DNA of 64,000 nucleotides from Paramacrobiotus metropolitanus (lineage: Eukaryota > Tardigrada > Eutardigrada > Parachela > Macrobiotidae): NCBI RefSeq assembly GCF_019649055.1, contig NW_026570228.1, positions 1,116,001-1,180,000 on the forward strand. Direction: 5' to 3'. The notes beneath the pieces were generated by a model. It did not search any database and was not told the origin of the DNA. It saw only the letters and a program-made list of their open reading frames with translations. Shown in pieces: positions 12,528 to 23,200 of this stretch (the stretch's first letter is position 1; every line of letters begins with the position of its first letter). Position numbers and translations under genes: made by a program.

Positions 12528-12740
12528 TTTATGGAGAGGTAATTATAGTGAAAGAATTTTCACAATATAAATCACTTAATAACGTTGAAACCGGTTCTTC
12601 GGTATCCGACGATGTCAGCATAAACAACTGTGCGTTTATATACGATGATCCAGGCTCTGATTGCTCAAGCCGCTTAAGGGTGTGATGACGGCGCGGATGT
12701 ACGAGTATCTAAAATTGTAATCGTTCCAAATTTTGTAACA

Positions 12741-12952
12741 CAGAACTGATCAGTTCTGCATCCTGATTACCATGCATAAACGTGATGTGGTTGTAACGTT
12801 CGTTGGTAATTAATGGCATCTACATCCGCAACGGCACGCTTATGCTGGGTAACGGACAAGATTCTGGCAAGCCAGACGTACGAGTCATGCTGTCGTTACC
12901 GTGGGCTGTTTTCAGCAGCGCAGAAGTAGACATACATCCGTACTGTAATTCA
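12741..12952 (-). promoter_or_regulatory. conserved upstream block of paralogue 2
   Basis: Lies about 215-425 bp upstream of the start codon and aligns with 8536-8760 and 19010-19226. Its core at 12882-12951 carries GAGTCATGCTGTCGTTACC, then GGGCTGTTTTCAGCAGCGCA, then ACATCCGT. The equal placement in front of each gene argues for a retained regulatory role or a promoter duplicated with the gene. Confidence 0.5.
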
Positions 12953-13716
12953 AAGAATGCTTAACGAGTATGTTCGGCACCGCAAGCGGGAAGTCGTCAA
13001 GCTCGATTTACGGCATCGCTGCGGTGAACGATTCCCGGGATTCATTATGCACAACAGTATATAAGTGAAAACCGGAATAATCGGCGCGAAGCCTTTTTAG
13101 CGCGATAACTACAAATATAGCTAATTAAACTCTGCCAACTAAAACATCACACAATGTAATCAAATATATCGCCCGACATTATGTAACAAGCTCAACAGTT
13201 ATTCTTTGTTGAGTGAGCACTTATGTATCTTTAGATGCAATCGAAAGCGTATTTCCGTTTTAACTGATTACCTATCAGTTATTATTAATATTTACCCTAC
13301 AGTAATGACTATTATTGCAGTAGTTGAGTCTAATAACGTAAACTGTATGACAGGACGGTTTCACTCTTTGGGTGGCCGCTTCATTGGATGACTTCGTTTC
13401 GGTTTTTGTTCACATCGTTATTAACTAACGTACAGCGACCAAACACAATTAGCGAAATCATCTTCAAAAAACTAACTAAAGTAACTAAAGGTGTAATAAA
13501 GCCAAAAACAACAACAAAAAGCTTGTGCTTTGTTGATCCTAATGCGCAAAGCAACAACCTCGTAGGGAATGTAAACTGCCCAGAGCTTTCCAAATTCCCA
13601 CCAAGACCCACACGGCACACACAGAATCAACTTAAACCAGGAGTTTTATTCAGCAACAAAATTCACGACGTATTCGGTTGGTATGGTGGCAGGGGTCCTT
13701 CTAAATGCTTTCCAAG
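12953..13716. other. intergenic, no gene seen
   Basis: Spacer between paralogue 2 and the unrelated gene at 13717-15030. A plus-strand open frame at 13388-13720 has no recognisable domain and runs antisense into the 3' end of that gene, so I do not call it. Confidence 0.45.
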
Positions 13717-15030
13717 TTAGGAAATCTCCTTCCTCCGTTTGCCTGCACGCGAAGCGATGGTGTCTTCGTTATCCAGTACTGAAGCGTTTGACGCTGAAAG
13801 CTGCTGTGCTCCGATTTCACCACGCTTTGATCTTTTCGAGCAGTTATTATTGTTGCACCAACGTGTCTTTATGATTACACTCCCATCATCAAGGGGGTGC
13901 GAACGAAAATGCTGGTGCACCGGAACAGCCGCTTTGATAGGTGCCTGTTGAACTTTAACAGTTGCAACACTGGAACTCTGCGTCGGTTGCGTTTCCACTT
14001 TCATAAAACTAGCACCCGCCGATGCACTGGCGTCTTTTCGTCGAGACGCCGCGCTGGTCTGTTTTAGTAAGCACAAATAAGCTGCCGTAATATGGAACAA
14101 CTGGATAATCTGTTATTTCTAAACGCAGTAAGTGGCTACACTACCTGTAATTCTTCACTTTCACCATGGGACTCCTTCAGCGACTGCAGAAACACTTGCA
14201 ACTGCTCGTCGGGTTTTGCCATGAAAAGGCCCAGCTCGGAGAAAGTACGCATCGGGCAGAAATTCTCGACGAATTTCAAATACTGCCATGCCAATTCAGC
14301 AGCTTCGGCTTGTTGCAAGCCATGCAATACCGGGTTCCAGTCGGTCTCCTGACTGTCGATGCAGAAGACGGCAAACCCTGTTGGTTTTTCGCCGACGAGC
14401 ACCGCAGGCGAGAATTCGGGGAACATCAAGGCAGCATGTCGCAGCCAGTCATCAGCACCGTCACGGCTCCATTGGCGCAGGTTCTCGAAAACGTTAGACA
14501 GGACCGTGGGTAAAGGAACCAAGTGCTTTGATCGAAGAGCCAAACCCATCTGGCTTTCCTTGGTCAGCGGTGTCTCTTGCAACTAACAAACAACCAAAAG
14601 GCAAAAACATAAAACACAGACGTTTCGCAGACATCATGATTGCGAATGTGGAACAGTCTACCCGGGTAAGACTAAAAACTGCAAAAGCCAAGCAATCGGT
14701 ATATCACGTAGCAACTGTCACCATAACAGTGATAACACATAAACAAAATTTGACATCTGGTTGGAAAGCCCAGCCTTATTCACCTACCTGAATGCGGACT
14801 TTGGCGTCTTTAACATCGCGCAGTGCTGCAAGAACGTGACTATAGCCGTACACCTGATATCGACTGGGAAGATACGTGGACTTCGTTGCGGGGAGGCAAA
14901 AGGGTAAATCCACGGTTGACGCTTGCACAGCGCGTTGGAAGCGTTCCCATTCTGTGGAGTTCGTCCACGGCAACCACGTGCTGCAGCCGCGAGCTACCAC
15001 CTGGGACGCATCAATGACCAAGACTTCCAT
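13717..15030 (-). CDS. unrecognised three-exon gene
   Basis: A 340-aa protein from exons 15030-14788, 14582-14145 and 14058-13717. Both junctions are phase 0 after CAG codons (CAG|GTAGGT and CAG|GTAGTG). It starts MEVLVIDASQVVARG. The first exon has an alternating hydrophobic strand typical of a Rossmann-like or PIN-like beginning. The middle exon is helical and acidic (AEAAELAWQYLKFVENFC). The last exon is a basic, Ser/Ala-rich disordered tail with a possible nuclear signal (KRSKRGE and GKRRKE). I do not recognise the family. The clean frame and phases make it a likely real gene, cytosolic or nuclear because no signal peptide is present. It interrupts the tandem secreted family and shows no similarity to it. 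A further 5' exon cannot be excluded. Confidence 0.72.
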
Positions 15031-15611
15031 AATAATAAAGAACGCTTATCTGTAATCTGTAGAAATGCACCAGTTGGTTCTTATTACAACGGTAAGATTC
15101 TTAGCACAGGGAACACGAACGGAAGAACTGTCTAAGAAGAGTGTTGCATATCACAGACACAAACTTCAAGAACCGTGCAAGTTAAAACTTGCCAAATGTG
15201 CCCTTCGACGGCAGCGAGCAGTAGTGCACGATAGGGGGCATATCAGACCAACTCAACCGCACTTTACTGGCGGTTACTGTCTACACACGTCCCTAAAGTT
15301 TGCGGCAAACGTTTCATAAATAAATGATAAAAATGCTACATATTATTCCGGCGGCGAATGCGGAAGTGTTGCGCTTCTTGATCAGGCGGTTTATTTCAGT
15401 TACTACTGTAGCCATCGAATCAAAATCGCAAAAGAACAACACGAATTTGATAGTAATCTACAGACCACATTACTTGAGGTCACCTGACATTGTTGCTGGC
15501 TTGTTACCAATTCACAAGAACTGATTCAAAAGATTTCTTATGCTAAACGTTTTTTATGCTAAACCATAAGCAGCGATAAATTGATAGCATGCTGGTATGA
15601 TCCGATCATGA
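15031..15611. other. intergenic, no gene seen
   Basis: Spacer between the unrecognised gene and the 3' end of secreted paralogue 1. It would hold the promoter of the gene at 13717-15030 and the 3' UTR of paralogue 1. No repeats or conserved blocks were noticed. Confidence 0.45.
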
Positions 15612-18600
15612 TCAGGTGTCGTACTTGACATCGTTTATGACATTGAGACGGAAGTCGCTGATTTCCGCCACAATCCACACATTTCCATCCTTGATCGGTA
15701 CATAGTACTGCGCCCACAACCGCTTGCCGCGGTAAATCTGCACCCAGCTCTGCGAGTTACATAGATTCCAGTTTGAATCTGCCTTGTACGGACGGTAGTT
15801 GTTTTCGTACACTTGAATGCGATAGGCGCCCGGCAACTGCTTCTTGATAAGAACACTGCCAAACATCGTATCCACGTTGTCGTACATTATCAAGCCGTCA
15901 GCGCTAACGTTCGCACTCGCTTGCACAATTGCACGACCATCCCTGTTTTCTAACGGTCCAGAGACCAATAACTTGAGGTCGTACAGATCGAAACCGGTTG
16001 CCCGTAAGATAATCCGGATTTCGCCGTTATCCAACGGTTGGGCCATGGCCATATCATGCCAGGTATCAGTTCCCGGTACAACCACCGCACTGAATGGCGG
16101 TGCAGTGTAATCTGCGTCGGGTGTGCTGATTGTGGCAGTGAAGTGACCGCTTGGCAGTTCCGCCAACCACGTCCCATTTTCCGCGGTGAAAGCGGTGGCA
16201 GCCACGGGTCCGGTCAAATTGTAGCGTCCTTCGCGCAGTTCGACTTGGATTCCTGCTTTCGTCACAGTATGATTGCCACTGACCAGATGCACGGTTCCTC
16301 CTGTTCGGCCAGAACCCTTCCCCAGAGAAGTTGGTATAAAAAGCAGCGGTTCCATGAACACCACATCTCCTGGTAAACCGAAATTGTCGGAGAAGTTGCG
16401 CAGTGTGACTGTTCTGTATTGGTTGATCTCGAACACAATGCTGTAGTCACTGGTTCGTGGTAACATTAAGGCGAATTCGCCGGTAAAAGTGGTGGTTGTC
16501 ACGGTGACCTGAGAGAACGGATCGTCGTTGGCGTCCAGCAAAGTGACGGTGATGCTTTGGTTGGACAACGCGTATAAACTGGATGCATCGCGACACTGCC
16601 ACTGAACGGTCGCTTGCGAGACAGTCATTCCTTTGACATCTAGGCGAAACGTAGAAATAGCTTCCGTTAACCAAATTCGTTAATAGTAAATTGTTCCATT
16701 ACCAATCGCAGTACACAGCATCCTTCTTTAGTTCCGTTTGTTAACATAGCTTTATAACAGATGTAAAGGTTACCTTCTTTTTTCGTGACAAATTGTGTTT
16801 TATCGTCCGAGACGCCGCCGCCGACATTTGCAGGCACTGTATAATCAGCAGTGCTACTCGAGATGTGGACGGATCCTTTGCACACGGGCGCCTTTTGACG
16901 GAAGACGTCTAAGTTGACACGATATATTGGCAATTTGTCCAGTACGAGCTGATTATTGTCGTTCCAAAACATTTCCATAGAATTCATCATCTCATGATAA
17001 GCGTGTATTACCTCCGCGGAATAAGGTACAGGATCACTGACAAGAGTGGTTTCATAACCGATGTAGCCGGAATCCACCTGCTGTCTCACCCAGGGACGAT
17101 AGCTTCCCAGAATACTGTCCAGTCGACGTGCTTTGATATCGGGTCGCTCGTTCTTCCAGTACGTTGCTGCCCACATCTCCGGAGTGAGGTTTCTGATTGT
17201 GGTGACATTATACGGGAAAAAGGCCGACATCTCGCTGGCTAATCGATCAATTTCGTCGTCGTCGACGAACTCCCCTTCATCAACCATTTTCTCAACGGCT
17301 GCGGCCAGGAGAGTTTTGGTGAAATTGGCATAATCACTGGTTTTCATGAACATGTAATTTCGTCCGCTAGCGTTTTTCGAAAGAGCACTGATAAACGCAT
17401 TTCGAGGAAGATGTTGCGGGTCAATACACAACGGAACCCTTCGAGAAACCGGTTCCTCAGATTTAAAGGACACAAACACCCGCGATGCAAACTTTGCGCT
17501 GTCATACTGAAGCGTGGCTAAGGCATCGTTGCATGCTGCCGATGTCGAACAGCGAATACACATGGAGATCGACGGTGGCATGTTGGCGATGGACTGCCAA
17601 GCGGTATTTTTCATCGTTCGGGTGAATCCGTTATTTGAGTACCCCACCAGCATCCATTTAAATGGGAGTGGAAAAATCGCTGAAGTAATTATAGGGTTCG
17701 AATTAATGTAGTAAGAGACATAATTCCGGACAGCGTCGTGGTAGGGTTTATCCCAGAGTTTCAATGAAATGAACAAACAGTTTTTATCGGCTTCAGCATT
17801 CAGCGACACGGCAGCGGCATCCGGCAACAGAGTGGCTGCCGGTGCGTAATATATCGCCGACGCATCGGATACTGGATTGGTCGTATTGAAGGCTTGGATC
17901 TGGAAGCTGCCATATTGAACCGCAAACATTGGGACTGACAGGTCGATCACTCCTGCCAGCAAAAAACCTTTGTCACGCAATAGTTTTATACATGTTGCTG
18001 TAATGAGATTAGTGTCTGCAAATGTTTTACCATTCGGACTGGAGATTGTCCTGCTGCTGAAAGCTGGGACATTTGCTGAGCCGCGCTTTCCGGACAGCAC
18101 ATCGGTTGGCGATTTCTTCCGCACCGGAATTTCGTTATCTATTTCGGCAATGAGGATATTAATCTTAAGTAATCGAAACGATACACCACAACGCGAGTCG
18201 TGATGGTTACTGCCCCCTAACGCGACGCACTGATCCACTTACCAAGTTCTGCGCTCTGACTCGCGTTTGCTGATCGCTCGCCATCTTCTGAAATGTCTCC
18301 ATCTGTAATAAAAAAAATCTAAATTTCGGGCATGCTAAGCTGTTGACAACTATAGGAATGTGCACACTTTCTTGCGTGATGTGCATACTGTAATACATTC
18401 TAGCATCTTAACACATTCTATGTCCTTCATCTACCATCCTATCTACCGGACATCCGCGTCGGTATGTACATATTCGTAATACAGTCTACCAAAAGCCCAC
18501 GTTGCAATACACAACAAGAATTAAAAGGAATTGCCATACACACTGAAATAACAACGGACTGGACGTTTAAAATTTTTTTTCGTTTGAACTGTTTGTGATT

Positions 18601-18722
18601 AAAAATTTCGATGTATAGTTACGTCGTCACAAAATCGCATAAACGTTTGTTTGCTTACCACACATAACCGCCCACACGAACAGGGACGAACCGATCAGTA
18701 CAAAGAACCAAAAACTGTGCAT
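15612..18722 (-). CDS. secreted paralogue 1, five exons
   Basis: Family member of about 812 aa. Exons: 18722-18659, 18302-18243, 18138-18031, 17952-16774 and 16639-15612, all introns phase 1. Exon 1 is a signal peptide (starts MHSFWFFVLIGSSLFVW). The linker that is one exon in paralogue 2 is here two small exons: a 60-nt exon encoding DGDISEDGERSANAS and a 108-nt exon encoding DNEIPVRKK onward. Exon 4 is the main domain, with PLPFKWMLVGYSNNGFTR, CIRCSTSAACNDAL, SDYANFTKTLLAAAVEK and EMWAATYWKNERPD. Exon 5 has the same length (1028 nt) as in paralogue 2 and carries the beta-rich modules. N-glycosylation sequons are frequent. Secretion is inferred from the signal peptide and the lack of other membrane segments. 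The biochemical role is unknown. Confidence 0.85.
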
Positions 18723-19009
18723 TTTAAAGAAACCTTGGTGCATCAGCAGTAACTGAGAGAACGCACTGTTCTAAATAATCCAGTCGTAATGGATGGCTCT
18801 AACAGGTTTATTTTCCCATGTTTATATATCACACTTGTTCAAAATATACAGTGCGTTTATATACAGAATAATGCAGTATAAAGTAGGCAATCATTCCAGC
18901 CATGGGTGACAGTAATCACGCTTGTGCCTTACGGCCTACATTACGAGCCATATTAGCTAAGCTAGTGTTAACTATCAACTATTAGATGCTAAAATTTTTA
19001 CACGGACGT

Positions 19010-19226
19010 GAATACTGCCTACATCCTGATTACTATGCACTAACGTGATGCGGTGCAAATTATGGCCTAAAGATTTCCGGTAGCGTAACTGATAAATGGC
19101 ATGGCTTTCCGTAAAGGACACGTTTCTGTGGTACATTGAATACAGTTTTGGCAAAGCAATAGAACGAGTCATACTGTCATTACCGCCGGTTGTTTTTTAA
19201 CTGGCGCAGAAGTAAAGGTACATCCG
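19010..19226 (-). promoter_or_regulatory. conserved upstream block of paralogue 1
   Basis: About 290-500 bp upstream of the start codon. It resembles the blocks in front of paralogues 2 and 3. The core at 19165-19226 has GAGTCATACTGTCATTACCG, then GGCGCAGAAGTAAAGG, then ACATCCGT. It is the most diverged of the three copies, which makes the retained core words more telling. Confidence 0.45.
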
Positions 19227-19302
19227 TATTAACAATTCGCAGAACTGCAGCAATTCCGTGCGTTCTAAATCGTAAGCAAAACGAAGCCGATTTGCGGCTC
19301 AA

Positions 19303-19512
19303 GTAATGCTCAGACTAAGACGCTCTAATATTTCTCCTATGTACAAATTGACGCTTCTTGACACGATCTTGTTATTAATAATATCCTGGTGAGTGGAAGC
19401 TTCAGCTGCTGCCGACTTGAATTGGTCCTCTTCGGTTATGCGGTAATAAAACGCTGCACGAATACCTGCTGAAGAACTGATGAAAAGAGAAAAGAAACAG
19501 CAGGAGTCTCAT
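19303..19512 (-). other. possible small secreted ORF, frame broken
   Basis: An ATG at 19512 begins a hydrophobic, signal-like run (MRLLLFLFSFHQFF) that stops after 36 codons. A different frame, open from about 19482 to a stop at 19303, gives a plausible polar peptide containing RITEEDQFKSAAAEAS. A one-base shift or a missed splice would join them. It could be a small secreted gene, an exon of the neighbouring adhesion gene or chance. I cannot assign it. Confidence 0.2.
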
Positions 19513-20029
19513 TTGTTTATGGGAAACAAAAAGTCCAACACCGGTTGAGCAATCGGTCGAAGGATGTCTGACCTACGAAGACATGTAGCGGTCGGCCAAT
19601 ACCCAACCGTGTGGTTATGTTCCTGTTTTTCGATACGATGTCAGCATGTCTGCAGTCTTGATGCACGAGAATTTGGGCGGTGAAAATAGCGTTAATGAAT
19701 AAATTGTATTGATTGCAAGCACTTGCATTTTTTAAACTGGGAATCTAAGATTTATGGATTTACTAGTGGAAACAAAACAATTGCGCAGGAAGTGCTTTCA
19801 ACCATATTAAAACCAAACCATCAAGTTTCAAATTCCAGTGAAAATAAAAAACGAATTCCGCTCGTAATTGATAGGTCGAAAACATTACTGACATTTACCA
19901 AACATAATAACGCTCTTTTCATCTCAGTACATTTCAGTCCCAACGCAGCCTTCCATTTCCAAAGTCTTTACGAATATCTGAGGACAGAATATCAGCGAAA
20001 AATAGCGGCATTAGTGCAGCAGTGGAAAA
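19513..20029. other. intergenic, no supported gene
   Basis: A 107-codon plus-strand open frame at 19723-20046 has no recognisable domain. The segment may contain the 3' UTR or further 3' exons of the adhesion gene, but I could not identify any. Confidence 0.35.
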
Positions 20030-20274
20030 TCATGCGGCGACCATAAATGTCGGTAGCGTGCTTGATGATGGTTCATCTACTTGACAATTCCAGCACTGCG
20101 CAGGACTGCGTTGGCTCCTGGAGCCATTTCGCCTTCTCGAGCGAGCAATGTTGTTTCTTGTCCAGTCGGCCCCGGTGTCTATAACAGACAGCATTAAAGC
20201 GGGTCGGATAACGAAAAGACAGTGTACCACGGCTTTCGACCACTGCAATAAATCAAACTCATGTAGCCAGAGCT

Positions 20275-23200
20275 TTATACCCGATTTGCGTTCTCCAATA
20301 TAAGCCAGTTGTCGACATCCACATACAAAGAACTACCTATGTCACTCTGTACCTCTTGGCTGGCTTCCACCGCCACAACCCGGATATCATAGGTTGTTGC
20401 AGGCTCCAGAGGTTGTATTTCCGTTTGCAGGCTGTCCATTACCGACCCGCTTGATTTCCATTCCTTGTCACCAGCGCGTTTATATTGCACGTAAAAGTAT
20501 TCTCCTGTACGGTCGCCTTCTGCGGCGGCCGCGTGTGGTTGCCAGGCCAGAATCAGAGAATCATTGGTTTTCCTGATTACCAGATATTCCGGTGTGCCGG
20601 GCGGTGGTAGGAGCGGCAACGCTGCACTCGTCCGATTGGGTTCGGTAGCCGCTTCCACAATTTCGGGCTCGCCTCGTCCCTTATCATTAACGGCGTACAA
20701 ATAAATCCGGTACATGGTGTCAGGTGTCAATCCCGAGAATTTCAGATCGTTGATATGGAGCGGGACATTCTGCGCCTTCCTGATGGGCTGTGAAACCATC
20801 AGTCCTTCCACAGTGTAAGGCACGATTTCGTAATGCGTGAGTCTGCCGTTGGGCTCAGTGGGCTCTTTCCATTGGAGAAAGATAGCGCCACGTCCCATGG
20901 GATAGGCTCTGAAATCAGCCGGTCGGCCCGGGGGCATGGGTCCCGTTTGGATAACTATCTGGAAAAAATGAAAGTGGATATTTTTTACAGTCTACAGTAA
21001 TTGTATGGGACAGTCCATAGTCTCCATACCTCGTCGCTAGCAGGACCATCATATTGTCCATTGTATGCCAGTACCCGAATGGTATTTGCGCTGGCTGGCT
21101 TTAGTACATCCACGACCGCTGAGGAAGCATATGACGCGACGCGTATCTCCCTGTGCGTTTTCTCTCCTTCCGGAGTTACTTTAATTTTATATCCCTTGAA
21201 CTCGCCTACAAGGAAAAGAAAATAAAACATTCTTATTGTGCAATTACTACGGCTTTCACTTGTGGTAATATCGTATTTCGGAGAAAAGGTTTATCTGATT
21301 TTTGTCATCAATAACTATGCGTGGGTAGGAGATTCTAATTCCTCGTCGTTGCTTCTTTTAAGAATGATATGCCATCAGGTACAATAAATATGCCGGTATG
21401 TGCATAGTGTAGAACTTACACTTTCACTCTTGTGTTACCGGTACAACTGTACAAGTACTGTACTTATATAAAATTTTATATAATTCGGGCGGCATTTACC
21501 AAATGTTAAATTAATTTCATTATCAGTTCAGACAACACCGCGCACGGCGTGGAGTACCTGGCTACCTGCGTATTCCCAGTGAACAACAACATCAATAATA
21601 ACAAAAACAGTTATTATTATTCTTACAACAATCACAGCAGTGCGTACGGGGGTACTCTTTTCTTGGAGCAGCAGACTGATTTTACCAAAGTAATCTTCGA
21701 CCTCTTGCATTACATCAGAGCAAAAGAATATTTAAAAAGTGACACAAACAATATGTTTTCGTTTTTAGCCAATGTAAGCCACTGTTGAAAACGCTCTTAG
21801 ACACATGCACGAAAATAATCCTTAATCAATGCTCCACAAATATGTGGAGTTCATTTCTGACAACCCGACCACTAAAAGCAGACAGCGCTGACACTAAAGC
21901 GTGATAACTGATAACACCGGCTACAAAAACAGACGAGGAACTCCAGCCGCAGGTATACGAGCAGCGTTTTCGCATAGGAAGTTAAGTACAAACCTTACGC
22001 ATATGAACCCTACGTAGAAATTTGCATATGAAACTTTAAGTAAAAACACAACTGGAAACAGTTCATGGCTTCTGCCTGGCATTGAAATTATGGATGTTAA
22101 ATACCACGTTCATATATCCTTGTTAAGAGGGGTATATAATTCAGGCACGTCTTTAAGGGGGCGCACTGGCGCACGCCCCCCCCCCTTCCGAAAACAAACT
22201 GGCGCAACTGGTGTCGGACCTTACTTGTTAACAAAATGCGAATTTGGAACTGGCGCAACTGGTGCCATTGTTATTTTTCAAGGAGAACAATGGTGTGCCC
22301 CCCTCCCAAAAAGCTAAAGACGGGCCTGGTTATATTATCTGAAAGCTACAAGTAGAAAGTACTCGTACAGTACTTAGATTAAACCACAAAGACCACAAAG
22401 AAGTATAGTGCCAAGCTTCTTGTTTTTGATAATTAGGTATTCAATTTACTGTTTTGCATTACAAAAAACTTGAATACCTGCATTTCAGTTTTGAGATAGA
22501 TTAAATTGCTCACCGTTAATGGAATCAGCCGGGACCGGTGACCAAGAAATTTCCGCAGTTCGGCCATCCACAAGTTTCTGCACTTGGGGATTGCCCGGAG
22601 CAGTCGTAGGCCGATCCTCACCGGAAAAGCCCCGAACTGGCGGACCGTACCATGCCCGAGAGTGGCCGACAGCATTGTTGGCCATTACCTGCACATCGTA
22701 GGGCACGTACGTTGGCTGATCGACGATGGTCACATTATTTTGACGCCAGTCCTTAATGATGATAATTTCCTCTATCCGCTGGGCATGGGGATCGGGATCT
22801 GCTCTGGTATATTTCACTTCATAATAAAATCCCGGACCATTGTGGTCAATTTCTGGCATGGGCTGCAAATCAATACCAAGCGGTCTGAATATTATTAGCG
22901 TTTTTCGGCTGCGGCTAGGAACCATTAGTGTGGATTAGCAAAATGCTGATGAATAATCAGCGGATGGTTAGCATAAGCTGATGGGATACTGCCAAGTGTC
23001 TGCACTGAATAGGGATTGTATGGAGGCTAAATCATAACTCTAGCAGGTTTGGCTGTTCTAGTCGGTTGGTTACTGTGATCCATCTTACCACGATCGTGTG
23101 TGGAAAAGGCTGGCACAGTCGACAGCGGTGCTGAGCGGAAGCTGACTAGCATTTACATAGGTACAACGGGTGGGATTCACGCTCGTCCCTTTGCGGTTAA

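Noticed and set aside
13388-13720. 110-codon plus-strand frame
   Set aside because: Antisense to the 3' end of the gene at 13717-15030, with no domain and no splice structure.
19723-20046. 107-codon plus-strand frame
   Set aside because: Composition is ordinary and no family is recognised. It lies in the spacer beyond the adhesion gene and may be chance, but I could not exclude it fully.
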